Assembly: GCA_002425415.1 (NCBI GenBank)
Contig: DIMG01000033.1
Coordinates: 62,001 to 126,000, forward strand
From: Micavibrio sp. UBA5572
GTDB lineage: Bacteria; Pseudomonadota; Alphaproteobacteria; Micavibrionales; Micavibrionaceae
DNA length: 64,000 bases
Direction: 5' to 3'
The number at the start of each line of letters is the position of its first letter. The first letter of the stretch is position 1. Below are positions 53,926 to 63,101 of this stretch, piece by piece. A program made the position numbers and the translations under genes. A model generated the notes under the pieces. It was not told the DNA's origin, searched no databases, and worked only from the letters and a program-made list of their open reading frames with translations.

Positions 53926-54414
53926 CTACCGGTATGGCGCCGTCACAGATAAATTCCGCGCAATCTGCGCTTCCCAACGATCACCGTTATCCAAAAGACG
54001 GGATTTATTATAAAAAAGCTCGTCACGGGTTTCAGTTGCAAACTCAAAATTCGGCCCTTCAACAATCGCATCAACCGGACAAGCTTCCTGACACAGACCA
54101 CAATAAATACATTTGGTCATATCAATATCATAGCGCGTTGTCCGGCGTGACCCATCATCGCGCGGTTCGGCCTCAATCGTAATCGCCAAAGCCGGACAAA
54201 TGGCCTCACATAATTTACAAGCAATGCAACGCTCTTCCCCATTCGGGTAACGACGCAAAGCATGCTCCCCACGAAAGCGCGGCGAAATAGGCCCTTTCTC
54301 GTAAGGATAGTTAATCGTCACTCGCGGAACAAAAAACATATACTTCAAGGTCAAGAGCATCCCTTTGATAATCTCGATCAGTAAAAACGAACGGGCGATA
54401 CGGAGTGCTGACAT
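53926..54414 (-). CDS. nuoI: NADH dehydrogenase subunit I
   Basis: NuoI carries the two [4Fe-4S] clusters that pass electrons towards the quinone site. From the ATG at 54414 (MSALRIARSFLLIEIIKGM), preceded by AAGGAAAG, it has 162 residues; the frame is open further upstream but lies in nuoH. The cluster motifs are ERCIACKLCEAICPALAI and KCIYCGLCQEACPVDAI, with RFRGEHALRRYPNGEERC before them. It starts 14 bases after the nuoH stop. Confidence 0.96.
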   Translation of the reverse strand: MSALRIARSFLLIEIIKGMLLTLKYMFFVPRVTINYPYEKGPISPRFRGEHALRRYPNGEERCIACKLCEAICPALAITIEAEPRDDGSRRTTRYDIDMTKCIYCGLCQEACPVDAIVEGPNFEFATETRDELFYNKSRLLDNGDRWEAQIARNLSVTAPYR

Positions 54415-54428
54415 AATTTTAACTTTCC

Positions 54429-55457
54429 TTATCCTTGAGCCGGGACGGCATTCATATAAATCAACGCACCGGCAACCACAACAACCCAAGCCATCGAAAA
54501 TGGCAAAAAGACTTTCCAACCCAGACGCATCAACTGATCATAACGGTAACGGGGAAATGTCGCGCGCGTCCAGAAAAAGAAGAACAACACAGCGCACACT
54601 TTAAGAACGAACCAAACAGGCCCCGGAACAAACGCCAAAGTGTCAATACCGAAAGGCGGCAACCATCCACCCAAAAACAAAACAGTGGTGATCGCCCCCA
54701 TCAACACCATATTCATGTATTCACCTAGAAAGAACAAAACGAATGTACCGGCAGAATATTCGACCATAAACCCGCCGGATAATTCGGACTCACCTTCCGG
54801 CAAATCAAATGGAGCGCGATTGGTTTCTGCCAAAATGGACACAAGAAAAATCACCAGCATCGGAAGCAAAAGTAATTGCATCCACCACGTCCGCTCGGCC
54901 AAAACAATCTCGGACAAATTCATCGAACCGGTGCAAAGAATAACCGTAACAATCACCAGCCCCATCGACACTTCGTAAGACACCATCTGCGACGCAGACC
55001 GTAACCCACCCAGAAATGCATATTTCGAGTTAGAAGCCCATCCCGCCATAATCACGCCGTAAACGCCGAGCGAAGACACTGCAAACAAAAACAAAACCCC
55101 GACATTAATGTTCGATAACACCAATTGCGCGCCAACAGGAATAACCGACCACGACACCAAAGCCAGAGATAAAATCAAAATAGGAGCCAGAAAAAACACA
55201 GGTCGATTGGCCTGCGTTGGAATAATGGTTTCTTTGGACAATAATTTAAACGCATCGGCAAATGGCTGGAGTAATCCGAAAGGCCCGACAGTCATCGGTC
55301 CCTGACGACGCTGCATCGCACCCAAGACTTTACGTTCGGCATAAGTGACAAAAGCAACAAACACCATGATGATAACAGCAAACACAACAATCGTTGCCAC
55401 GACCGCCAAAGCCTGTAACCAGAAATTCTCACTTAAACCAATCAACAACTCTAACAT
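54429..55457 (-). CDS. nuoH: NADH dehydrogenase subunit H
   Basis: NuoH links the peripheral arm to the quinone channel. The 342-residue protein has AERKVLGAMQRRQGPMTVGP, GLLQPFADAFKLLSKETIIP, GVIMAGWASNSKYAFLGGLR, SASQMVSYEVSMG and RAPFDLPEGESELSGGFMVE, all diagnostic, and eight membrane helices. It lies 9 bases after the orphan binding protein gene that separates it from nuoG. Confidence 0.96.
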   Translation of the reverse strand: MLELLIGLSENFWLQALAVVATIVVFAVIIMVFVAFVTYAERKVLGAMQRRQGPMTVGPFGLLQPFADAFKLLSKETIIPTQANRPVFFLAPILILSLALVSWSVIPVGAQLVLSNINVGVLFLFAVSSLGVYGVIMAGWASNSKYAFLGGLRSASQMVSYEVSMGLVIVTVILCTGSMNLSEIVLAERTWWMQLLLLPMLVIFLVSILAETNRAPFDLPEGESELSGGFMVEYSAGTFVLFFLGEYMNMVLMGAITTVLFLGGWLPPFGIDTLAFVPGPVWFVLKVCAVLFFFFWTRATFPRYRYDQLMRLGWKVFLPFSMAWVVVVAGALIYMNAVPAQG

Positions 55458-55466
55458 TTTCGTTCC

Positions 55467-56294
55467 TTAGTGTCCCATCTCATACGGTTTAGCCAATGGT
55501 AAAATCATTTTCAAATCAGGGTCGTATTTTTGGATAATCGGCAAAGCTCCGCCCGAGTTCCACAACGCCGCAATGCCAGAATTCAACATATTGAGCAATT
55601 CCTGTTCACCCTTTTTAACCGACATGCCAACCGGATAAACAACAGGACGAGCCTCGTTTATCATCTTCAATTTTGGAGAATTCATGGCATTAAATCCATC
55701 AACCGGAGGCTTGTCGATATAAACAGCATCGGCTTTTCCAGTGATAACTTGCATCATCAATGACGCGGCGTCGGACGTTGCAGGAAGAGTTGAAAGGCTG
55801 GCTTTAGGAAAGCGACGCTCGACCAGATCGGCACTAATATCTCCATCCATTCCTATAAAACGAACAGATTCATTATTAAGATCCCCAATTGACGAAATGA
55901 CCTGATTATCCTCACGCACAAAAATATAAATTGGGCCGAAATAAGCAGGCATCGAATAATCAACAAACTTCATCGCCGAAAAAACATACGGTCCATCATT
56001 ACACACCGCATCAATTTTTCCACGATTCAAATCTTCAGCTTGCTGACCGACAATGATTTCAACATATTCGATTTTAACATCCAAAATTTGAGCCACGGCA
56101 TTATAAAAATCAACGCCAAACCCGCTCATAACCGCAGTATTGGCATCCTTTTCAAAATAAGGCGGCCACAACATCACACCACACCGCAAAGTATTCGTTC
56201 TTATAACCCGATCATACGCACTCCCTTTCCCTTCATCCGCAAAAGACGGTAGAGAAAACAAACAAAAGAGAATGACCAGAAGAACTTTTTTCAA
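55467..56294 (-). CDS. Second orphan solute-binding protein, inside the nuo cluster
   Basis: A 275-residue secreted protein with signal peptide (MKKVLLVILFCLFSLPSFAD) and a family 3 binding-protein fold (GSAYDRVIRTNTLRCGVMLW at the mature start; SGFGVDFYNAVAQIL later). It is a paralogue of the protein at 2302-3132 and shares its YDRV-RT start and both cysteines (Cys38, Cys98). The Arg that usually grips the amino acid carboxylate is not evident in the GPYVFSAMKFVDYSMP segment, so its ligand may differ. The start codon is TTG with GGAG eight bases before, only 3 bases after the nuoG stop. No permease gene is present. It lies between nuoG and nuoH, so it would be made with complex I. Confidence 0.82.
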   Translation of the reverse strand: MKKVLLVILFCLFSLPSFADEGKGSAYDRVIRTNTLRCGVMLWPPYFEKDANTAVMSGFGVDFYNAVAQILDVKIEYVEIIVGQQAEDLNRGKIDAVCNDGPYVFSAMKFVDYSMPAYFGPIYIFVREDNQVISSIGDLNNESVRFIGMDGDISADLVERRFPKASLSTLPATSDAASLMMQVITGKADAVYIDKPPVDGFNAMNSPKLKMINEARPVVYPVGMSVKKGEQELLNMLNSGIAALWNSGGALPIIQKYDPDLKMILPLAKPYEMGH

Positions 56295-56297
56295 TCT

Positions 56298-58361
56298 CTA
56301 CTCCGCAGCTTCGGCAATAACCGCAGCCTCTTTTATAAATTCATACGTACATTTTGCCATTGTCGGAGACAATCGGCTGATCGCATTCGTCATATAATAA
56401 TTGTCAATTGGCGAATGGAACGGGTGCTTGCGAATATCACCAGCGACGCCAAAAGCCGCCCATTCAGAGAGAATAACAGACCCAATCTTCCCGAAATGAT
56501 CATAATCCCTGACCAACCGCGCCCGCAACTGATGCAGACTATCATAAGGTAAAGTTTTACCGGCTTTCTCAGACAAAGCGCGAATGATCTTCCAATCTTC
56601 ACGGGCTTCACCAGGCGCAGAAACAGCCTTCTTGCCGATCTGAACGCGCCCTTCCGTATTCACATACAAACCGTCTTTTTCAGTATAAGCCGCCCCTGGC
56701 AAAACAATATCAGCCCGCACAGCTCCTTGATCTCCATGGTGACCTTGATAAATCACAAAAGTATTTTTACCCAAAGACGCTTCGACATTGAATTCATCAA
56801 CACCGAGCAAATAAGCAACATCCAATTCGTTTTTCTGAGAGGCCAACAAAATGCCATAAGCATTTAAGCCTTTGCCCTGCGGCACAAAGCCAATATCCAG
56901 AGCCCCAACACGTGAAGCCGCTGTCTGCAAAACATTAAATCCGTTCCAACCATCCTTCACGACACCTATTTGGGTTGCAAATTCATACAAAGCCGCATGA
57001 ATTGCCTCGCCATCAGGCCGCAAAAAAGCTCCTTGACCAACAATGATAACCGGATTTTTAGCCGCTTTCAGAACATCGAAAAAGCTATGCCCCTCTGCCA
57101 AAGACTCAGGCCCTGACCCAATATAAGTATAAGGATAGGTCAAATCATTTTGTTCACCGATCAAACCGATTTTTACACGATTGGCCAACCATGCCTTACG
57201 GATGCGGGCATTCACAAGTGGGGCTTCCCAACGTGGATTTGATCCGACCAGCAAAATCGCATCGGCTCGTTCCAATCCGGCAATACCGGTATTCATCACA
57301 TAACCACACCGCTGGGATACATCAAACAAAGTACCATCCGTCCGGCAATCAAGATTTTTAACACCCAAAGAGGCCATAAAATCTTTCAAAGCCATCATAG
57401 ATTCGGTATCGCACAAAGAGCCAACCATAGCGGCAACACGGTCAGCAGATGTTCCGACAAGTTTTTCAGCGGCTTTGGACAAAGCATCATCCCAACTCGC
57501 AACCCGCAACTCGCCACTTACTTCATCACGAATATAAGGACGATCAAGCCGCGCACGCTTCAAACCATCAATCGCATATCGCGATTTATCGGCCATCCAT
57601 TCTTCATTTACATCTTCATTCAAGCGCGGAAGAACACGCATCACTTCGTTACCACGAGAATCAATGCGGATATTGGTTCCGACCGCGTCGTGGACATCAA
57701 TTGATTCTGTTTTGCGCAATTCCCATGGCCGCGCCGTAAACGCATAAGGCTTTGACGTCAAAGCTCCGACAGGGCACACATCGACCAGATTACCCGACAG
57801 CTCGGAATGAATGGCCTTTTGAACAAAGGTTGTAATTTCGGCATCTTCCCCACGATTCATCATGCCAATATCCGACACACCGGCAATTTCCTCGGAAAAA
57901 CGGACACAACGCGTACACTGAATACAGCGGGTCATCACCGTTTTAATCAAAGGCCCCATATCAGGATCAACCTTTGAACGCTTGTCTTCGGTATAGCGGG
58001 AACGATCAAAGCCAAAGCCAAAAGCTTGATCTTGCAAATCACATTCTCCGCCCTGATCGCAAATAGGACAATCCAGCGGGTGATTAATCAACATCATTTC
58101 CATCACGCCATGACGCGCTTTGGTCACAAGAGGTGATTCGGTGACCACTTCCATGTTCTCTCCACACGCCATAGCGCAGGATGCAACAGGTTTAGGAGCC
58201 CCTTTGACCTCGACCAGACACATCCGGCAATTCGCAGGCACGCTCAATTTATCATGATAACAAAAACGCGGGACTTCATATCCCAGCATTTCCGCAGCCT
58301 GAAGGATAGACGTTCCGGCAGAAACTTCGATTTCGGTATTATTGATTTTCAACTTTGGCAT
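56298..58361 (-). CDS. nuoG: NADH dehydrogenase subunit G
   Basis: NuoG is the large iron-sulfur subunit. From the ATG at 58361 (MPKLKINNTEIEVSAG) it has about 687 residues; the frame runs further upstream without conserved sequence. Motifs in order are the [2Fe-2S] site (RFCYHDKLSVPANCRMC with the following CAMAC), HPLDCPICDQGGECDLQDQA, the [4Fe-4S] site TRCIQCTRCVRFSEEI, and a molybdopterin-oxidoreductase-like second half (VGSNPRWEAPLVNARIRKA) that holds no cofactor in this family. It is preceded by a small secreted-protein gene and followed after 3 bases by the binding protein. Confidence 0.96.
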   Translation of the reverse strand: MPKLKINNTEIEVSAGTSILQAAEMLGYEVPRFCYHDKLSVPANCRMCLVEVKGAPKPVASCAMACGENMEVVTESPLVTKARHGVMEMMLINHPLDCPICDQGGECDLQDQAFGFGFDRSRYTEDKRSKVDPDMGPLIKTVMTRCIQCTRCVRFSEEIAGVSDIGMMNRGEDAEITTFVQKAIHSELSGNLVDVCPVGALTSKPYAFTARPWELRKTESIDVHDAVGTNIRIDSRGNEVMRVLPRLNEDVNEEWMADKSRYAIDGLKRARLDRPYIRDEVSGELRVASWDDALSKAAEKLVGTSADRVAAMVGSLCDTESMMALKDFMASLGVKNLDCRTDGTLFDVSQRCGYVMNTGIAGLERADAILLVGSNPRWEAPLVNARIRKAWLANRVKIGLIGEQNDLTYPYTYIGSGPESLAEGHSFFDVLKAAKNPVIIVGQGAFLRPDGEAIHAALYEFATQIGVVKDGWNGFNVLQTAASRVGALDIGFVPQGKGLNAYGILLASQKNELDVAYLLGVDEFNVEASLGKNTFVIYQGHHGDQGAVRADIVLPGAAYTEKDGLYVNTEGRVQIGKKAVSAPGEAREDWKIIRALSEKAGKTLPYDSLHQLRARLVRDYDHFGKIGSVILSEWAAFGVAGDIRKHPFHSPIDNYYMTNAISRLSPTMAKCTYEFIKEAAVIAEAAE

Positions 58362-58437
58362 AATATAAAGACTCGGATTTCCGATTAAATTCAGACAACG
58401 AGTCCTAGCATATTGAACAATCAGAGAAAATGCCCAA

Positions 58438-58896
58438 TTAACGGCCAAACCCACATTTTTTTCTTATTTTAGGATCTTCAGTGTAATCGGACATCCTGCC
58501 GAAACTATTGGTCTCGATATAAGCGCGAAGTTCCGGGGAAGGAGGAGAGGACGTGTCTTTTCGATAACCATACAATGTCCGGACATAAGTGATAATGTCC
58601 TCTGGATTTGCAACCTGAACGACTCCCTTGGTATAACAATCGCACGCCTTCACCAGCCGTTGACGTAACTCTGGATCAGTCTCAGGTGTAAAATCATCCC
58701 CATATTCTGTCATATAGCCTTGATAGTATTGCATACAACTCGATCGAAAAAGATGCTCGGCATACATCTGGCTCATATTTTGAGCGACCACCTTTTCCTT
58801 ATCATCCATTTTCCGCAATTCCGCCGCGCGGACATCGAGGTTAATAAAAATAAATACAATAAAAAACAAAGGGATATAAGAAAATCTTAAAGTCAT
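58438..58896 (-). CDS. Secreted cysteine-containing protein between nuoF and nuoG
   Basis: A protein of about 152 residues that I do not recognise, starting at the ATG at 58896 (MTLRFSYIPLFFIVFIFIN) with a signal peptide or anchor, preceded by GGTGAAGG; in-frame ATGs at 58911 and 58917 are alternatives. The mature part is charged and helical with four cysteines (54, 85, 87 and 148), in RSSCMQYYQGY, KACDCYTKG and KKCGFGR, suggesting disulfides or a metal or haem contact, but there is no CxxCH. It lies 24 bases after nuoF and 76 before nuoG, on the same strand. A role as a periplasmic accessory factor is only a guess. Confidence 0.7.
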   Translation of the reverse strand: MTLRFSYIPLFFIVFIFINLDVRAAELRKMDDKEKVVAQNMSQMYAEHLFRSSCMQYYQGYMTEYGDDFTPETDPELRQRLVKACDCYTKGVVQVANPEDIITYVRTLYGYRKDTSSPPSPELRAYIETNSFGRMSDYTEDPKIRKKCGFGR

Positions 58897-58920
58897 ACCT
58901 TCACCAATCATCCGCAAAAA

Positions 58921-60213
58921 CTAAGCGACTTCGCGCGGAGCTTCTTTCCTGTATTCCATTATACGCTTTTCTACCTCGGGACGGAAATGTCGCATTAATC
59001 CCTGAATTGGCCACGCCGAAGCATCACCATGCGCACAAATTGTATGCCCCTCGATCTCCTTGGTCAAATCAAGCAACATATCAATTTCATCCAACGTCGC
59101 ATTTCCAACCGCCATACGCTGCATAATCCGGTAAAGCCAGCCAGTCCCCTCACGACAAGGAGTACATTGCCCACAGCTTTCATGCATATAAAAATGGCTC
59201 AAACGGGCGATTGCTCCGACAATATCGGTGCCTTTATCCATAACAATCACGCCAGCCGTCCCCAAACCACTTTGAACCGCCCGAAGTGAATCAAAATCCA
59301 TCAAAACTGTGTCGCAAATATGCCTTGGCAACAATGGCGTAGATGATCCCCCCGGAATAATCGCCAAGAGGTTATCCCAACCTCCACGAACACCGCCAGC
59401 ATGCTTTTCAATCAATTCTTTAAGCGGGATGCCCATTTCTTCTTCAACATTACAACGATTGTTCACATGACCGGAGATACAAAACAACTTTGTTCCGGTA
59501 TTCTTCTCGTCTCGTCCCAATCCGGCAAACCAAGCCCCGCCACGACGCAAAATCGTTGGAGCAACAGCAATTGTCTCAACATTATTCACCGTTGTCGGGC
59601 AAGCATACAGTCCAGCCCCTGCAGGAAACGGTGGTTTATTGCGGGGCTGTCCTTTTTTGCCTTCAATACTTTCAATCAAAGCGGTTTCTTCACCGCAGAT
59701 ATAAGCCCCTGCCCCACGGTGCAAGACCACATCAAAATCCCAGCCTGTTCCGGCGGCATTTTTTCCTAGAAGTCCGGCATCATAGGCTTCCTTGATCGCA
59801 CGGTTAATGGTAGATCCTTCATTATAGAATTCACCACGCATATATATGTAAGCACGATGAGCCCCCATCGCAAATCCGGCAACCAAAGCCCCTTCCAGCA
59901 ATTTATGTGGCTCATGACGCAAAATATCTCGGTCTTTACATGTCCCGGGTTCGGATTCATCCGCATTGATAACCAGATAGTGAGGTCGCCCATCCGATTC
60001 TTTGGGCATAAACGACCATTTCATCCCCGTTGGAAAGCCCGCCCCGCCACGACCACGCAAACCGGATGCTTTCATCTCGCTGATGATCCAATCCCTGCCT
60101 TTGGCGATAATATCCTTGGTTCCATCCCAATCACCCCGCGCCTTGGCGGCATCGAGAGAAAAAGATTCCCATCCATAAACATTGGTAAAAATACGGTCTT
60201 TATCGGCAAGCAT
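58921..60213 (-). CDS. nuoF: NADH dehydrogenase subunit F
   Basis: NuoF binds NADH and FMN and holds one [4Fe-4S] cluster. The 430-residue protein has SGLRGRGGAGFPTGMKWSF, VINADESEPGTCKDRDILR, GAGAYICGEETALIESIEGK and FYMHESCGQCTPCREGTGWL, and HTICAHGDASAWPIQGLMRH at the end. The start lies next to a 153-base divergent spacer facing the symporter gene, where a promoter and two inverted repeats can be seen. nuoE is not adjacent but lies beyond folKP. Confidence 0.96.
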   Translation of the reverse strand: MLADKDRIFTNVYGWESFSLDAAKARGDWDGTKDIIAKGRDWIISEMKASGLRGRGGAGFPTGMKWSFMPKESDGRPHYLVINADESEPGTCKDRDILRHEPHKLLEGALVAGFAMGAHRAYIYMRGEFYNEGSTINRAIKEAYDAGLLGKNAAGTGWDFDVVLHRGAGAYICGEETALIESIEGKKGQPRNKPPFPAGAGLYACPTTVNNVETIAVAPTILRRGGAWFAGLGRDEKNTGTKLFCISGHVNNRCNVEEEMGIPLKELIEKHAGGVRGGWDNLLAIIPGGSSTPLLPRHICDTVLMDFDSLRAVQSGLGTAGVIVMDKGTDIVGAIARLSHFYMHESCGQCTPCREGTGWLYRIMQRMAVGNATLDEIDMLLDLTKEIEGHTICAHGDASAWPIQGLMRHFRPEVEKRIMEYRKEAPREVA

Positions 60214-60238
60214 AATGCATAGTCTCCAGAGAAGGGAA

Positions 60239-60258
60239 AAGTCCAGATGCGTGGACTT
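60239..60258. promoter_or_regulatory. Inverted repeat in the nuoF leader
   Basis: AAGTCCA at 60239-60245 and TGGACTT at 60252-60258 are perfect complements around a 6-base spacer, 26 bases before the nuoF start. In the nuoF transcript this would form a short hairpin near the ribosome site. It could equally be a protein-binding site. Confidence 0.45.
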
Positions 60259-60260
60259 CA

Positions 60261-60289
60261 GATATAATAGAATCCCGCCATTTCTGCAA
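60261..60289 (-). promoter_or_regulatory. Candidate nuoF promoter
   Basis: On the minus strand TTGCAG (60289-60284) is followed after 17 bases by TATATC (60266-60261), with TATTAT overlapping. It is placed suitably for a start about 40-50 bases before the nuoF ATG. The match to consensus is moderate. Confidence 0.4.
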
Positions 60290-60302
60290 CGCTAAACCCC
60301 GC

Positions 60303-60316
60303 TTGACAGCTGTCAA
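60303..60316. promoter_or_regulatory. Perfect 14-base palindrome, operator-like
   Basis: TTGACAGCTGTCAA reads the same on both strands and lies between nuoF and the divergent symporter gene. Its TTGACA half could be a -35 box for the symporter, with AATATA 17 bases further. A dimeric repressor binding here would cover that promoter. Confidence 0.5.
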
Positions 60317-60366
60317 TTTTGTGAAAATATACATTTTGGAGGAAATAAACAGGAAGAGTCGCCGTC

Positions 60367-61815
60367 ATGCTAATTACCTTTATCGCTTTATACATTCTAG
60401 CATCAATTTCTGTCGGGCTATTTGCAGCAAGAAAAGTTCACTCTTCTGCAGATTATGTTGTCGCGGGACGATCACTTCCTCTCCACATTACTATGGCAAC
60501 CGTTTTTGCAACATGGTTCGGCTCTGAAACCGTCTTGGGCATTTCATCGACTTTCATCGACGAAGGCTTGGGTGGAATTGTTGCCGACCCATTTGGAGCA
60601 GGCATGTGCCTAATCCTCGTTGGCCTATTGTTCGCCAGACCGCTTTACCGTATGAAACTTCTGACTATTTCAGATTTTTACAAACGCAAATATGGTAGAC
60701 CAACGGAATTAGCAGTTTCAATTTTTATCTGCGCATCCTATCTCGGCTGGGTATCGGCTCAAATCGTGGCACTTGGACTGGTCTTTAACATCGTAACCCA
60801 TGATGCCATTTCCCAGGAAATGGGCATGGTCGTGGGGCTCTCCATTGTTCTCTTTTACACATTTTTTGGGGGTATGTTCTCGGTTGCAATGACAGATTTT
60901 ATGCAGATGACAATTATTCTGATCGGCATGGGTATCGTTGCGTTTTTCATTTCAGGGAAAATTGACGGTGGAGCAACCGCAGTTATTGATCACGCCATCG
61001 CTGCAGAAAAATTTTCCGGATTTTTTCCTGATATAACGCCAGAAAGTATTTTAGCCTTTATCGCAGCATGGGTCACAATTGGGTTCGGATCAATTCCACA
61101 GCAAGACGTATTTCAAAGAGTTATGTCTGCAAAAGATGAAAAAACGGCTGTCCGCGGATCTGTTTTGGGCGGGTCATTTTATATCCTGTTTGCTTTTGTC
61201 CCGATTTTTCTAGGATATTCCGCACTGTTGCTTGATCCTGAAACCACATCAAAATTAATAGAAACCGACTCACAACAAATTTTACCAACCATGATCCTTG
61301 AACACACCCCTATCTGGGTTCAAGTCATGTTTTTTGGCGCACTTCTTTCGGCCATCATGTCAACCGCATCAGGAACATTGCTTGCCCCATCGGTTGTCTT
61401 TGCAGAGAATATCGTCAAAGGCCTGATGCCTGTCATGACAGATAAAAAACTCCTTTACCTGATAAGAGGAACAGTTGTCGGATTTTCAGGGTTAGTTTTG
61501 GTGTATGCCCTCAATTCAGAAAAAAATATTTTCTCGATGGTTGAGGATGCCTATAAAATAACATTGGCAGGAGCGTTCGTTCCACTCGCAGCAGGCGTTT
61601 ACTGGAAACGCGCGAATACAGCAGGAGCAACACTCTCTATTATTTTTGGTGTAGGAACATGGCTGCTCATGGAAAAATTTTCACCTGAGGGTGAGGGCAT
61701 TTGCCCACCACAACTCGGCGGCCTCTTCGCAGCAGCAATCGGAATGATGATCGGTGGCTTCATCGGAAAACCAGCCGAAACAGAACACCATCATCATGAA
61801 CATCCGAAGTCTTAA
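60367..61815 (+). CDS. Sodium:solute symporter (SSS family)
   Basis: A 482-residue membrane protein with about 13 helices of the sodium:solute symporter family. Visible are AARKVHSSADYVVAGRSLPL, MATVFATWFGSETVLGISST, KYGRPTELAVSIFICASYLG, FGSIPQQDVFQRVMSAKDEK (the SSS signature region) and MFFGALLSAIMSTASGTLLA. The tail is His-rich (EHHHHEHPKS). Such proteins carry proline, pantothenate, sugars or organic acids with sodium; the substrate is not clear. The start is preceded by AGGAAGAG. It is on the opposite strand to all neighbours, between nuoF and folKP, and ends 5 bases before the folKP stop, which leaves no room for a separate terminator. Confidence 0.9.
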   Translation: MLITFIALYILASISVGLFAARKVHSSADYVVAGRSLPLHITMATVFATWFGSETVLGISSTFIDEGLGGIVADPFGAGMCLILVGLLFARPLYRMKLLTISDFYKRKYGRPTELAVSIFICASYLGWVSAQIVALGLVFNIVTHDAISQEMGMVVGLSIVLFYTFFGGMFSVAMTDFMQMTIILIGMGIVAFFISGKIDGGATAVIDHAIAAEKFSGFFPDITPESILAFIAAWVTIGFGSIPQQDVFQRVMSAKDEKTAVRGSVLGGSFYILFAFVPIFLGYSALLLDPETTSKLIETDSQQILPTMILEHTPIWVQVMFFGALLSAIMSTASGTLLAPSVVFAENIVKGLMPVMTDKKLLYLIRGTVVGFSGLVLVYALNSEKNIFSMVEDAYKITLAGAFVPLAAGVYWKRANTAGATLSIIFGVGTWLLMEKFSPEGEGICPPQLGGLFAAAIGMMIGGFIGKPAETEHHHHEHPKS

Positions 61816-61820
61816 TCGAA

Positions 61821-63098
61821 CTATTGCCGAATGGCCGAATAAACCTCGATAAACTGTCGAGTTTGCTCCACATCATGAACACGGACAACATCAACCTGAT
61901 GATGAAAAGCCGCAGCAATAGCAGCCAAAGATCCCCCAATTCTATTTTGTGGAGCAATATCAAATCCGCATAAATCAGGAATAAAGCGTTTCCGCGAAGC
62001 CCCGAGCAGAACACGGACACCCAAATCTTTAAACTGATTTAAATGAGCCAACAACATAACATTATGTGCCACAGTTTTTCCAAATCCGATCCCGACATCG
62101 ACAAGAATTCGGTCAGATGGGATTCCGGCATCCAGACAGACTTTCACACGCTGCTCCAGATACACATAAACATCACGCACCACATCATCATAACAAGGCC
62201 TATCCTGCATGGTGTGAGGTAAACCTTGCATATGCATCAAACACACCGACGCTCTGGACTTTGATACAACAGATAATGATTCAGCATCACCCTCCAAAGC
62301 CGTCACATCATTGACCATCTGAACACCGGTATCAATCGCTGCCCGCATCACATCGGCATGACGCGTATCAATCGACAACCAAGACCCACAGCCCTGTAGC
62401 CCTTCAATAACGGGAATAACCCGAGCAACCTCTTCCGCAACGTCAACAGGTTGTGCCCCCGGACGCGTAGACTCACCTCCAATATCAATGATGGACGCGC
62501 CTTCGGCAACCAATTTCTTGCCATGACGAATAGCCGTACAGGAATCCTGATATGTCCCGCCATCTGAAAAACTGTCAGGAGTCACATTCAAAATGCCCAT
62601 CACAACAGGCAAAGAATCATTTTTGATTTCCTGCCCCGCCGGTAATTTTTTAATCAAAGAAGAAAGAGCTTCACGCGAAGACGGATGTCTCCAATCCGGT
62701 GCAACATCACGCAACGGATAAAGCACAAATGCCCGATGGGACATTCTGGGGTGAGGCAATTCCAGCCCCCCTTCCGATAAGATTTTTCCCTGATAATCAA
62801 GAATATCAAGATCAATCACACGGGGAGCGTTCCGTTCACCACACAACCGCCCTAAATCAATTTCAATATCTTGTAATAATTTCAAAAGATCATGTGGCAA
62901 TAAATGGGTTTTAATTAAAGCCACCGCATTGTGATACCATGGCTGATCCGATACAGGAACAGGAGCCGTAAGATAAATCGAAGATACAGCAATGACCCGA
63001 ACACCACGACCACGGATCACATCCAACGCTTTTAAAAGAGTTTGTCTTGGCGTGCCATATTGACTGGGCAGATTTGCCCCAAGAGCAATCAAAATCAT
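61821..63098 (-). CDS. folKP: Fused FolK-FolP folate biosynthesis enzyme
   Basis: The 425-residue protein joins two consecutive folate enzymes. Residues 1 to about 160 are the pyrophosphokinase FolK (ALGANLPSQYGTPRQTL at the start; RNAPRVIDLDILDYQGK with the metal Asp residues; LELPHPRMSHRAFVLYPL). Residues from about 165 are dihydropteroate synthase FolP, with the Asn-containing VMGILNVTPDSFSDGG, GESTRPGAQPVDVAEE and the late RVHDVEQTRQFIEV. Such fusions occur in plants, fungi and some bacteria. It lies 3 bases after nuoE on the same strand and is probably co-transcribed with it. Confidence 0.94.
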   Translation of the reverse strand: MILIALGANLPSQYGTPRQTLLKALDVIRGRGVRVIAVSSIYLTAPVPVSDQPWYHNAVALIKTHLLPHDLLKLLQDIEIDLGRLCGERNAPRVIDLDILDYQGKILSEGGLELPHPRMSHRAFVLYPLRDVAPDWRHPSSREALSSLIKKLPAGQEIKNDSLPVVMGILNVTPDSFSDGGTYQDSCTAIRHGKKLVAEGASIIDIGGESTRPGAQPVDVAEEVARVIPVIEGLQGCGSWLSIDTRHADVMRAAIDTGVQMVNDVTALEGDAESLSVVSKSRASVCLMHMQGLPHTMQDRPCYDDVVRDVYVYLEQRVKVCLDAGIPSDRILVDVGIGFGKTVAHNVMLLAHLNQFKDLGVRVLLGASRKRFIPDLCGFDIAPQNRIGGSLAAIAAAFHHQVDVVRVHDVEQTRQFIEVYSAIRQ

Positions 63099-63101
63099 AA
63101 A

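Noticed and set aside
61780..61815. His-rich tail of the symporter as a metal sensor
   Set aside because: Short His runs at membrane-protein C-termini are common and nothing else points to metal transport.
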